A DNA stretch of 64,000 nt from Acinetobacter sp. TGL-Y2 (GTDB lineage: Bacteria > Pseudomonadota > Gammaproteobacteria > Pseudomonadales > Moraxellaceae), in NCBI RefSeq assembly GCF_001612555.1, contig NZ_CP015110.1:2976001-3040000 (forward strand). The letters are read 5' to 3'. The first letter of the stretch is position 1. Each line of letters starts with the position of its first letter. The position numbers and the translations under genes were made by a program. Shown here one piece after another: positions 36,435-44,855 of this stretch. The notes under the pieces are model-generated. The model ran no database searches. It was not told where the DNA came from and was given only the letters and a program-made list of their open reading frames with translations.

Positions 36435-36884
36435 ATGAGAAAAAAGACTCTGTTACTCAGTAGCTTACTTTGTTTTAGTAGCGCTACATTTGCCAATGAT
36501 ATTGTTGGAAAATGGAAAACTCTAGATGATCAAACGGGATACTCTCGGGCAGATGTCATTATCACAAAAAACAGTGATGGTACTTACTCTGGAAAAATCA
36601 GCGCAATTCGACCATTACCTTATAAACCATTGGTTGAAATTTGCACAAAATGCAAAGGAGCTTTGAAAAATGCACCTTATCTTGGTCTTGCAATTGTAAA
36701 AGGCTTTAAACAATCTAAAACCAATCCGAACGAGTACACCGATGGTCAGATTCTTGACCCACTTTCTGGCAATATATACAAAGGTAAAGCCAAAATAAGC
36801 ACAACAGGAAAACACCTAACTTTGCGTGGTTATGTTGGTATTTCTGCCTTAGGTCGTAACACCACATGGATTCGTGCAGATTAA
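36435..36884 (+). CDS. Exported DUF2147 protein
   Basis: 149 residues. Signal peptide of about 20 residues (MRKKTLLLSSLLCFSSATFA, cleavage after FA), then the DUF2147 domain starting DIVGKWKTLDDQTGY and ending GRNTTWIRAD, a lipocalin-like small beta barrel. Two Cys (EICTKCKG) may pair. Its role in the periplasm is unknown; relatives have been linked to lipid or outer-membrane processes only by fold. Confidence 0.88.
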   Translation: MRKKTLLLSSLLCFSSATFANDIVGKWKTLDDQTGYSRADVIITKNSDGTYSGKISAIRPLPYKPLVEICTKCKGALKNAPYLGLAIVKGFKQSKTNPNEYTDGQILDPLSGNIYKGKAKISTTGKHLTLRGYVGISALGRNTTWIRAD

Positions 36885-36907
36885 ATTCAGGATATCACTG
36901 ACGATAG

Positions 36908-38143
36908 TTATTTTAACTTCGTCAGTTTTTCCACTTCTTTTAATGTGCCTTTCACGGTTTGCTTCAACGGTTCATAATCCAAAAACCAGAAAAGATTGAC
37001 GTGTTGATCCTTGTGCTGCTGTGCCAACATATCCATCACACTGCGTTCACCACGTCCCACCAAATGACGGCGGTAAAAGAAAATGATCAATACGACAGTA
37101 CAGATCAGCATTGCCGCCATCATGATCCAAAAGCCCATTGGATCTTTAAGCCCTGGAATGATGTCAAAGTTCATTCCATAAATGCCTGTCAGGAGTGTTA
37201 AAGGTGCAAAGATGGCCGTGATAATCGCCAAAATCCGCATATTTTCATTGGTCTGATTGGCAATGGCTGAGAAATGCAAATCCATGGCAGCTTGTATTGC
37301 GCCACGTAGTCGTGTGGTGTGTTTTTGAATCCGCTCAACATGACTAGATAAGTCATCCACCCGAACCAACATAATGTCTTGCTTTTCGGCTCTTTTTTTG
37401 CCTTTGATATGCGAGTAGTTTTCAACGATTTCATCACGAAGCTCAAGTAGCGCTTCAATTTGCTCTTCACACAAATTTTCCATTTGTTGAAATGCCATAT
37501 TTTCCTGAAGCAATTGATTCCACTGGGTAAAGCGTCTATGCCCTTGCAGCAATTCTTGTTGCCAAAATTCAACTCGGCGGGTTAAAGGTATACGCAAATC
37601 CAAATAACCATCCACCATGCTATTTAACAGTCTTAGGCTAAGATCAAGTGGATTCAGCGCTAATTTTCTCGGTTTGTTTTGTTCTTCAATCGGACGACAT
37701 AAAATAGTTTCAGTTCGCTCAACATACGCTTCAACGGCACGATTCCCCGCCTCTCTCACTGTAATTAATACCTGTGAGCTTAAAATAAAATTAATCGGTG
37801 TTGTGGCGAGACCAAATACACTTTCATGTTTTTCTAAGGCAGATTCACCTGCGTTAATCTTGTCATCAGGCGTAATTAATTTTCTAAAAATCAGCAAGTT
37901 ATAATCATCCATAGCATCAAAAATACAGGGATGTTCCACGTTTAAAATATCTCGAACATGATATTCATTCAGCGTGATTTGAGTAAGTTCCAACATTTCT
38001 TTTTGCCACGCTTCCGCGCGATGAATCACATCTGCACGCGTACAATCAACCCATATAAATTCAGGTTCTTTGTCTAACAGTGGCGCTTTTGTCACATAGG
38101 TATAGGCTTCAGCGGAATTTAAATAAAAATAATACGTTTGCAT
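36908..38143 (-). CDS. CorA/ZntB-family divalent metal transporter
   Basis: 411 residues from the ATG at 38143. A large cytoplasmic helical domain precedes two C-terminal membrane segments, with the pore signature GIYGMNF between them at the end of the first. The family forms pentameric Mg2+, Co2+ or Zn2+ channels or transporters; sequence does not settle the metal. A longer frame starts at 38200, but that start lies inside the pnp terminator hairpin, so it is rejected. It ends convergent with the DUF2147 gene. Confidence 0.9.
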   Translation of the reverse strand: MQTYYFYLNSAEAYTYVTKAPLLDKEPEFIWVDCTRADVIHRAEAWQKEMLELTQITLNEYHVRDILNVEHPCIFDAMDDYNLLIFRKLITPDDKINAGESALEKHESVFGLATTPINFILSSQVLITVREAGNRAVEAYVERTETILCRPIEEQNKPRKLALNPLDLSLRLLNSMVDGYLDLRIPLTRRVEFWQQELLQGHRRFTQWNQLLQENMAFQQMENLCEEQIEALLELRDEIVENYSHIKGKKRAEKQDIMLVRVDDLSSHVERIQKHTTRLRGAIQAAMDLHFSAIANQTNENMRILAIITAIFAPLTLLTGIYGMNFDIIPGLKDPMGFWIMMAAMLICTVVLIIFFYRRHLVGRGERSVMDMLAQQHKDQHVNLFWFLDYEPLKQTVKGTLKEVEKLTKLK

Positions 38144-38186
38144 GAATAATGAATCATGAGGTGAATGTGTCGTTTGATCATGCCAT

Positions 38187-38215
38187 AAAAAAGTCCGCAT
38201 TAAGCGGACTTTTTT
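38187..38215. terminator. Terminator after pnp
   Basis: Stem GTCCGC / GCGGAC (38193-38198 and 38204-38209), loop ATTAA, with A and T runs on either side. It lies 18 bases after the pnp stop on the minus strand and ends the rpsO-pnp unit before the corA-like gene. Confidence 0.85.
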
Positions 38216-38232
38216 AGCTGAAAGTAAATCGA

Positions 38233-40332
38233 TTAAGCTTGAACTTGTTCGATATCTTTCATCGTTAACTTGATACGACCACGGTTGTCGACATCAGCCA
38301 CTTGGACTTTAATTTCTTGACCTTCAGTCAACACATCTGACACGTTCGCAATGCGCTCATTCGAGATTTGTGAGATATGAAGAAGACCGTCAGTACCTGG
38401 AAGGATATTCACGAATGCACCAAATTCAACAATACGGATGACTTTACCCATATAGATTGTGCCTGGTTCGATTTCAGCCGTCAGCGCTTGGATCTTGGCA
38501 ACTGCAGCCGCTGCAGCCGCTTTCGTTTCACCAAATACGCGAACTGTACCGTTATCTTCGATATCGATTGCAGCTTTAGTTTCTTCAGTGATCGCACGGA
38601 TAGTTGCGCCGCCTTTACCAATCACATCACGGATTTTATCTGGATTGATGTTGATCACTTGGAAGGTTGGTGCGTGCATAGAAATTTCAGGACGTGCGCG
38701 TGAAATTACTTGGTTCATCTCGTTCAAGATGTGCATACGACCCGCATACGCTTGGTTGAGAGCAGCTTCCATGATCTCTTCAGTAATACCTTCAATCTTG
38801 ATATCCATTTGAAGGGCAGTAATACCGTTTGCAGAACCCGCAACTTTAAAGTCCATATCACCTAAGTGATCTTCATCACCCAAGATGTCAGAAAGAACAG
38901 CGAAACGCTCGCCTTCTTTCACTAGACCCATTGCAATACCTGCAACAGGCGCTTTCAGTGGAACACCCGCATCCATCAGTGATAATGACGCACCACAAAC
39001 AGAAGCCATTGAAGATGAACCATTTGATTCAGTAATATCAGATACGATACGGATTACATACGGGAAGCGATCAGCTGGTGGAAGTACGGCTTGAACACCA
39101 CGACGCGCCAAACGGCCATGACCGATTTCACGACGTTTAGGACCAGATTCACGACCTGTTTCACCTACAGAGTATGCAGGGAAGTTGTAGTGCAACATAA
39201 AGTTGTCAGTTTTTGTACCAGACAACGTGTCTACCATTAATGCATCACGTGTATTACCCAAAGTCGTGGTCACGAGCGCTTGAGTTTCACCGCGTGTGAA
39301 TAATGCTGAACCGTGTGCACGGCCTAATACGCCGACTTGAACATCGATGCCACGAACAGTTTTCGTATCACGACCATCAATACGTGGTTTACCAGACAAA
39401 ATATTGTCGCGTACTGTACGGTATTTTAAATCTTCGAACAATTCGTTAACTTCGTCAGCAATACCTGATTCGTCATTTTCTGGAACGAACTGAGCAACCG
39501 CTTCAGCATATAACGCATCAAGCGCTGTATAACGATCTTGTTTCACAGCAATGGTGTAGGCTTCAGAGATTTTCGCTTCGAATGCGTTTTTAAGTTTACC
39601 CAGAAGCTCTTCATTCTTCGTTGGAGCAAGCCAAGTTGATGCAACCGCGCCTGCAGCAGCCGCAAATTCTTTAATCGCTTGAATCACGATTTGCATTTCG
39701 TCATGACCGAAAAGTACAGCACCGAGCATTTGGTCTTCTGAAAGTTCTTTCGCTTCAGATTCAACCATCAGTACCGCAGCTTCAGTACCTGCAACCACCA
39801 AATCAAGATCAGATTCTTTTAACTGTTCGTGGTTCGGGTTAAGGATATATTCGCCGTTGATCAGACCTACACGTGCCCCTGCAATTGGACCTGCAAATGG
39901 AACACCCGCAATTGACATTGCAGCTGAAGTACCAATCATTGCTGCAATATCAGCATCCATCGTTTTATCAGAAGACACGACAGTCGCTGTCACTTGGATT
40001 TCGTTGTAGAAACCTTCTGGGAACAACGGACGAATTGGACGGTCAATAAGACGTGAAATTAAAGTTTCAGCTTCAGATTGACGACCTTCACGTTTGCCAT
40101 AACCACCAGGGATACGACCTGCTGCATATTGCTTTTCTTGGTAGTTTACAGTGAGCGGGAAGAAATCTTGACCCGCTTTTGCTTTCGGCTGTGCAACAAT
40201 TGCAACCAGAACCGTCACGCCGCCCATAGTGATCACAACCGTATTGGCTTGACGCGCAACACGACCTGTTTCTAAAACAACGGTATGTTGACCGTATTGA
40301 AATTCTTTACGAATAATATTAAACATCGACAT
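38233..40332 (-). CDS. pnp: Polyribonucleotide nucleotidyltransferase (PNPase)
   Basis: 699 residues; a phosphate-dependent 3'-5' exoribonuclease and part of the degradosome. Two RNase PH domains (about 10-220 and 310-540) are followed by a KH domain ([20 protein letters not shown] near 556) and an S1 domain ([20 protein letters not shown] near 620). Length is standard. Ribosome binding site aggaaa; an ATG two codons inside is also possible. It follows rpsO on the same strand, the usual arrangement. Confidence 0.98.
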   Translation of the reverse strand: MSMFNIIRKEFQYGQHTVVLETGRVARQANTVVITMGGVTVLVAIVAQPKAKAGQDFFPLTVNYQEKQYAAGRIPGGYGKREGRQSEAETLISRLIDRPIRPLFPEGFYNEIQVTATVVSSDKTMDADIAAMIGTSAAMSIAGVPFAGPIAGARVGLINGEYILNPNHEQLKESDLDLVVAGTEAAVLMVESEAKELSEDQMLGAVLFGHDEMQIVIQAIKEFAAAAGAVASTWLAPTKNEELLGKLKNAFEAKISEAYTIAVKQDRYTALDALYAEAVAQFVPENDESGIADEVNELFEDLKYRTVRDNILSGKPRIDGRDTKTVRGIDVQVGVLGRAHGSALFTRGETQALVTTTLGNTRDALMVDTLSGTKTDNFMLHYNFPAYSVGETGRESGPKRREIGHGRLARRGVQAVLPPADRFPYVIRIVSDITESNGSSSMASVCGASLSLMDAGVPLKAPVAGIAMGLVKEGERFAVLSDILGDEDHLGDMDFKVAGSANGITALQMDIKIEGITEEIMEAALNQAYAGRMHILNEMNQVISRARPEISMHAPTFQVININPDKIRDVIGKGGATIRAITEETKAAIDIEDNGTVRVFGETKAAAAAAVAKIQALTAEIEPGTIYMGKVIRIVEFGAFVNILPGTDGLLHISQISNERIANVSDVLTEGQEIKVQVADVDNRGRIKLTMKDIEQVQA

Positions 40333-40487
40333 GTTTTATTTTCCTAGTTCTTTTGAACAGTTTTTCTAGTGGAGACCCCTAAGGTTTGACATTCACAACT
40401 TGGGTTTTAAATGACAAAGCTTAGAAGCCGACCTCACCAGACAATGAACATACTCACAATGAGTAAAATACGAATTTGAGACACAAA

Positions 40488-40511
40488 GAAGGAGCGAAAC
40501 ATCGCCCCTTC
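40488..40511 (-). terminator. Hairpin between rpsO and pnp
   Basis: A 10-bp stem with one mismatch (40488-40497 and 40502-40511), loop AACA on the plus strand. Its position matches the rpsO-pnp intergenic hairpins of E. coli, which act as leaky terminator and RNase processing site. The T run on the minus strand is weak (TTTGTG), so read-through into pnp is likely. The remaining 268-base gap (40333-40600) has no gene. Confidence 0.5.
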
Positions 40512-40600
40512 TCTTTTATCTAGACAAATCTAGACAGACTTTAGCTTTCAGTAATACGGCACTTAACATGCAATAATCCGAAAATAAAAGTTTAATCGAA

Positions 40601-40870
40601 TTAACGACGTAAACCTAAAGCAGCAATCAATGCAGCATAACGAGTAGTGTCTTTACCTTTAAGGTAATCAAGAAGCTTACGACGTTGGTTAACCATACGG
40701 ATTAGACCGCGACGGCTATGATGGTCGTGTTTGTGTTCTTTAAAGTGACCTTGCAAATCATTGATTTGTGCAGTCAATAGAGCTACTTGTACTTCTGGTG
40801 AACCAGTGTCATTTTCTGCGCGAGCAAATTTAGCGATGATCTCTGCGCGGTCTGCATTTGTTAAAGCCAT
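40601..40870 (-). CDS. rpsO: 30S ribosomal protein S15
   Basis: 89 residues, normal length, binding 16S rRNA early in 30S assembly. The block [20 protein letters not shown] is the family signature. Ribosome binding site cggagaaatcg. Upstream lies a good promoter and a 5' leader with a hairpin (see separate entries), in keeping with the S15 autoregulation known in other bacteria. Upstream of pnp on the same strand. Confidence 0.98.
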   Translation of the reverse strand: MALTNADRAEIIAKFARAENDTGSPEVQVALLTAQINDLQGHFKEHKHDHHSRRGLIRMVNQRRKLLDYLKGKDTTRYAALIAALGLRR

Positions 40871-40940
40871 TCGATTTCTCCGAGATGCTTATAAGATAAG
40901 TGTTTGATACAAATCAACTTCGTTCTTCAAAACTCGGCTG

Positions 40941-40964
40941 ACTGCCGTGCATCACTACAGCAGT
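40941..40964 (-). promoter_or_regulatory. Hairpin at the 5' end of the rpsO leader
   Basis: ACTGCTGT / ACGGCAGT on the minus strand (8-bp stem with one G-U pair, 8-base loop), beginning right at the predicted transcription start. It may protect the mRNA end or take part in S15 feedback control; function inferred from position. Confidence 0.45.
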
Positions 40965-40969
40965 GGACT

Positions 40970-40998
40970 ATTTTAAAGGAACGACCCTCAAATTGCAA
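40970..40998 (-). promoter_or_regulatory. Sigma-70 promoter for rpsO
   Basis: On the minus strand TTGCAA (40993-40998) and TAAAAT (40970-40975) are separated by exactly 17 bases. The expected start near 40963 gives a leader of about 93 bases. Confidence 0.6.
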
Positions 40999-41122
40999 AG
41001 TTATCCGCCTTTAATTCTACTTACATATTTAAGTCAAATTTTAGGGCACATCAGACACTGACTTTAAATCAAGATCGTTGCACACTGAATTTTAATAACA
41101 ACAGATAAGAAATGGATGACAC

Positions 41123-42436
41123 GTGAAATTATTTTCGACCAATACCCATCACGTCCCTGCTGACTTACACAGCATTACAGCCATACAGCATGAAGTTGCA
41201 CCTGAGCTGGGCGGCATGACACAAACGCAAATTGATAAAATTTGGCACAGTGTCGAAAGCCTATACAGAACTGGAAATCATCCCATGATCAGTATGTGTC
41301 TAAGACGTCATGGACAGATCTTACTGAATCGCAGCCTGGGTTATAGCCGAATTGATGTTCAACATAAAAAATCAGAACAGGTTCAAGACCAGCATCATGT
41401 GATTGCAACGCCTGATACGCCCGTATGTTTATTTTCTGCATCAAAAATCGTCAATGCCATGTTGGTTCATTTACTGAATGAACAGGGCAAAATTAATTTG
41501 CTCGATCCCGTCAGCCATTACATTCCTGAATTTGCAGCCAACGGAAAACGTCGTGCCACAATCTTTCATTTATTGTCACATCGGGGTGGTATTCCCAAAA
41601 TTGAAACTGAGGTGACGCCTGAGCTATTATTTGACCGCGAACAAATTTTACAGCATCTTTATGCGGCGAAACCGATTAGCCGTGCAGGATCACAACTGTC
41701 TTATCATGCCGTGACGGCAGGCTATATATTGGGAGAGTTGGTTGAGCGCGTGTCAGGACAAGATATTCGTGAGTTTTTGCATGAACATATTGAAAAACCT
41801 ATGGGCATGCCCTTCTTTAATTATGGCTTAAAAGCTGAATATCGTGATCAAGCTGCATTGAATTATCCGACAGGAATACACCCTAAACTGGGTACAGATC
41901 TATATTTGAATCGCGTTTTGGGTGGTGGCTTACAACTGGCGGTGGATGTTACCAACGACACAAGATTTATGGATACCGTCTGCCCTGCTGGCAATATTTA
42001 TACTTCCGCAGAACAAGCCAATCGTTTTTTTGAAATGCTGCTCAATGGCGGAAGGTATCAAGGTAAAAAGATTTTAAGCCCAGAAACAGTATTCCGAGCA
42101 ACGCTTCCGACCTCAAATGTCACCATTGACCGAAGTCTCCTTGCGCCGATGCGTTATGCACTCGGTCCCATGCTGGGCAGCAACCCGATTGGAATTTTTG
42201 GCCCAAATACGGGTCAAGCCTTTGGTCATTTGGGTTTTTCTAACATTTTATGTTGGGCCGATCCTGAACGTGATATCAGTATCTCATTTTTAAATACGGG
42301 AAAATCTGTGGTCGGTACGCATTTACCTGCACTTGCCAATGTGCTTTATCAAATTTCAAAGCAATGTCCAAAAATTCCAAAAGAGCAAAGACGCTCCTTG
42401 TTTGGCTCAGATCAAATGGAATCCAACATTGTTTAA
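41123..42436 (+). CDS. Serine hydrolase of the class C beta-lactamase/esterase fold
   Basis: 437 residues. The catalytic SxxK is in LFSASKIVNAML (near residue 112), a Tyr in QLSYHAVTAGY (near 194) stands where the YxN motif is expected, and GHLGFSN near the C-terminus matches the third HxG motif. No signal peptide, so it is probably cytoplasmic and an esterase or peptidase (EstB-like) rather than a secreted antibiotic-degrading enzyme. It starts with GTG at 41123; the ATGs just upstream are out of frame or stopped. Its terminator follows. Confidence 0.82.
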   Translation: MKLFSTNTHHVPADLHSITAIQHEVAPELGGMTQTQIDKIWHSVESLYRTGNHPMISMCLRRHGQILLNRSLGYSRIDVQHKKSEQVQDQHHVIATPDTPVCLFSASKIVNAMLVHLLNEQGKINLLDPVSHYIPEFAANGKRRATIFHLLSHRGGIPKIETEVTPELLFDREQILQHLYAAKPISRAGSQLSYHAVTAGYILGELVERVSGQDIREFLHEHIEKPMGMPFFNYGLKAEYRDQAALNYPTGIHPKLGTDLYLNRVLGGGLQLAVDVTNDTRFMDTVCPAGNIYTSAEQANRFFEMLLNGGRYQGKKILSPETVFRATLPTSNVTIDRSLLAPMRYALGPMLGSNPIGIFGPNTGQAFGHLGFSNILCWADPERDISISFLNTGKSVVGTHLPALANVLYQISKQCPKIPKEQRRSLFGSDQMESNIV

Positions 42437-42481
42437 ACCCTGCGTAATCAAGTTTATAAAATATTAGACGTTTGATATGAG

Positions 42482-42509
42482 AAAAGCCCTAAGTAACCTT
42501 AGGGCTTTT
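42482..42509 (+). terminator. Terminator after the serine hydrolase gene
   Basis: Perfect 12-bp stem AAAAGCCCTAAG / CTTAGGGCTTTT with loop TAAC. Confidence 0.85.
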
Positions 42510-42744
42510 CCGTGCGCTGTAGATTCTTATATTTTAATTATCATTATATTATTTATATTTTTATTCAAAGTGATTCTTTCACTTTTCTAATGCATACGTT
42601 CCATGTTCTCAAGAGTTTCTATTCCTTATGCTTTGCATTATGGCAGAATAAAAATGACACTCAAGTCACACTTTTCGCATCTTTGTGTAAGTAAATTCGT
42701 ACAGCGTGTAAGCAATGTATCAAAATTGCTTATTTTATAGACAT

Positions 42745-42890
42745 AAAAAAGCCCTGTAGTCTCTCCCAAAACTACAAGGCTTAGCGGCTGTAAGTTTCCT
42801 CTTTTATCACTTACGTCTTGTAAGGTCGCAGTCTCTCGACTTTAAGTTATTATTATTGAGCGATATTATTCAACTTTCCGTGTTGAACAC
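42745..42890 (-). ncRNA. Putative structured small RNA or long structured 3' end of the recCBD mRNA
   Basis: In the 550-base gap between the serine hydrolase and recD, the minus strand shows successive stem-loops: TTCAAC/GTTGAA (stem 42869-42874 with 42882-42887), GTCG/CGAC (42825-42828 with 42837-42840), CTTAC/GTAAG (42810-42814 with 42820-42824), and a terminator with a 10-bp stem with one mismatch (42751-42760 with 42771-42780) followed by six T on that strand. No open frame with a ribosome binding site covers it. I did not find a convincing promoter, so it could be an independent RNA or a processed 3' fragment. The rest of the gap (42510-42744) shows only a weak hairpin near 42709-42737. 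Confidence 0.4.
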
Positions 42891-42986
42891 TTTATGTATG
42901 CAATCATCGCAAAAAAGAACAAGAACCTCTATGCGCTAATTTCTCGAATCTGTGTACGCCATTGCTTACAAAATGCGTTAACATTT

Positions 42987-44768
42987 TTAAATGTTTGATA
43001 AAACTATCTTATTCATTTTATTGACCAAACCGCTGCGCCTCGTGGTTTTTATGGTCAATGCTTGTCGCAACGCATTTGGACTAACCAGCAGACTGACGAC
43101 TGATTTTGCACGGGTTATTGCGGTATAAATCAGCTCTTGGCTTAAGAGTTTTGTTGCAGATTCATCCAAAACCACAGTCGTATGCATAAACTCAGAACCT
43201 TGCGATTTATGAATGGTTAAGGCAAAAGCCGTTTGAATGGATTTCGGCAAGCGTGTTGCGGGTAACCATTTGTCTAAACTGGGAAAATAAACTTCAAACA
43301 GGTCAGCTTGCGTACGGTGCTTAAAACACAAACCAATATCGCCATTTGACACCCCCAACTGATAGTCGTTGTAGCTCATCATTACGGGACGTCCAATATA
43401 CCAATCGCCCTGCTTTACAATTCGAGGCAGTGCCTTAAGTAAAGCTTTTTGCATTTCACCATTTAAGCGATCTAAGCCCAATTCACCATAGCGAATCGCC
43501 GTTAAAATGCGGTAGCGATCAAAAGCATCTATGACCTTAGGCACATTTTCCTCAGTATAGCCATTTTGCATATAGGCATCTAATGCATGAAAGTAATCTT
43601 GATAGCCTGAGCTGAGTTTTTCATAATATTGAGTTAAGGCAACTGCACTGATCTGGTCTGTGCTCTGATCTGTGATGTACTCAAGTTGCACCACATCATT
43701 CATCCCCTGCTTTAAAGGGATCGGCTGAAGCTCTCCCGCTGTCACAATTTGCTTTTCAAATGCATGGAGCATCTGTGCAGAATCAGTTTGATACTTTGCG
43801 GACTGTATAAATTGTGCAGTTTCACCAATGCGTGCGCCTGCTTTAAATCGGCGCGTGGTGATCAAGTTAACGCAATTTTCTGCGAGCGCATCTACATTTT
43901 GTAAATCTGCCAACACAGAACCGACATCCACAGACGCCAACTGATTGGCATCGCCCAATAAAATCAGTCGACAATGATCAGGTACGGCTTCAAATAGTAG
44001 CGTTGCCAAATTTAGATCCAGCATAGACGCTTCATCAATCACGATTACATCATACGGCAGCGGCTGTTTCAGATTGAATCTGGCTTTGAACTGCGTGCCT
44101 AAACCCAAAAGTCGATGCAAGGTGAATGTGTCTTGTTGTTTTAAACGCGCTGAGACCAAGCCCAAGGCATTCAGCTTTTCATCTGCAAATGAACTTTGCA
44201 TGGCTTCTTTCATGCGCTGTGCAGCTTTACCTGTTGGCGCTGCCATGGCAATTCGAATATCGGGCATGGCTTGACTGAGCACCGCAATAATGCGCGCCAA
44301 AGTATAAGTCTTCCCTGTGCCTGGACCACCCGTGATGATATTTAAGGCATTTTTGGCGACCATGCTTAGGGCACTTTTTTGATGAACGTCTTGGAGTAAA
44401 TGTTCAAAGGCCTGTACATCGACAGGGTCAATGTTCTGCTGTTTTAGACGCTTAACTTGTAGTGCCAAGCGCTGCTCTAAACTCCAGTAGCGATATAGAT
44501 ACAGATACTGCTCATCAGATACAAAAGGCGCAACCTGCTGGTGGCTGGCTTGCTCATCTGTCACCATCAAATGATGCAGCTGTTCAAGCGCTGACTCTGG
44601 TTTTTCAATACAACTGTCGCCTTGCGTAGTGGCAAGCAGGATCTGCTCAATCAAATTAATGGATTGTTCATTTTGTTTTATATCATTTGAAGCCTGTTTT
44701 AGAATGAATTCAGCCCAAGTCCTCACCCATTGCGGTGCTTGACTCTCACGTTGCTGTTTATTTTCCAC
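42987..44768 (-). CDS. recD: Exodeoxyribonuclease V alpha subunit RecD
   Basis: 593 residues; 5'-3' helicase motor of RecBCD. Walker A GGPGTGKTYTLARI (near 148), Walker B VIDEASMLDL, GDANQLASV, and motif VI region FALTIHKSQGSEF with IYTAITRAK. It starts with GTG at 44768, supported by gaggataact just upstream. It is the last gene of recC-recB-recD, after an 87-base gap that contains a 12-bp repeat array overlapping the start codon region. Confidence 0.95.
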   Translation of the reverse strand: MENKQQRESQAPQWVRTWAEFILKQASNDIKQNEQSINLIEQILLATTQGDSCIEKPESALEQLHHLMVTDEQASHQQVAPFVSDEQYLYLYRYWSLEQRLALQVKRLKQQNIDPVDVQAFEHLLQDVHQKSALSMVAKNALNIITGGPGTGKTYTLARIIAVLSQAMPDIRIAMAAPTGKAAQRMKEAMQSSFADEKLNALGLVSARLKQQDTFTLHRLLGLGTQFKARFNLKQPLPYDVIVIDEASMLDLNLATLLFEAVPDHCRLILLGDANQLASVDVGSVLADLQNVDALAENCVNLITTRRFKAGARIGETAQFIQSAKYQTDSAQMLHAFEKQIVTAGELQPIPLKQGMNDVVQLEYITDQSTDQISAVALTQYYEKLSSGYQDYFHALDAYMQNGYTEENVPKVIDAFDRYRILTAIRYGELGLDRLNGEMQKALLKALPRIVKQGDWYIGRPVMMSYNDYQLGVSNGDIGLCFKHRTQADLFEVYFPSLDKWLPATRLPKSIQTAFALTIHKSQGSEFMHTTVVLDESATKLLSQELIYTAITRAKSVVSLLVSPNALRQALTIKTTRRSGLVNKMNKIVLSNI

Positions 44769-44820
44769 ACAGTTATCCTCAAAGTTATCAACATGGTTCT
44801 AAACACTATTATCCACAATG
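44761..44820. repeat. Degenerate 12-bp tandem repeats resembling DnaA boxes at the recD start
   Basis: Five consecutive 12-base units: ttttccacacag, ttatcctcaaag, ttatcaacatgg, ttctaaacacta, ttatccacaatg. The first nine bases of each resemble the DnaA box TTATNCACA: the last is a perfect match (44809-44817), units 1 and 3 have one mismatch, the others more. All are in one orientation at exactly 12-base spacing. The recD start codon and ribosome binding site lie inside units 1 and 2 on the other strand. Confidence 0.55.
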
Positions 44821-44855
44821 TAACCTAATGTTTAATATTTAATTACCACAATATA

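Noticed and set aside
38144..38200. Longer N-terminus for the CorA-like protein, starting at 38200
   Set aside because: That start codon lies inside the pnp terminator hairpin; the ATG at 38143 begins after it.
41123..42436. Calling the serine hydrolase a beta-lactamase resistance gene
   Set aside because: No signal peptide, and the YxN motif is not standard; the esterase/peptidase branch of the fold is more likely.
42512..42694. 60-codon plus-strand frame after the serine hydrolase terminator
   Set aside because: Very AT-rich, Phe/Tyr-biased composition and no ribosome binding site; probably chance.
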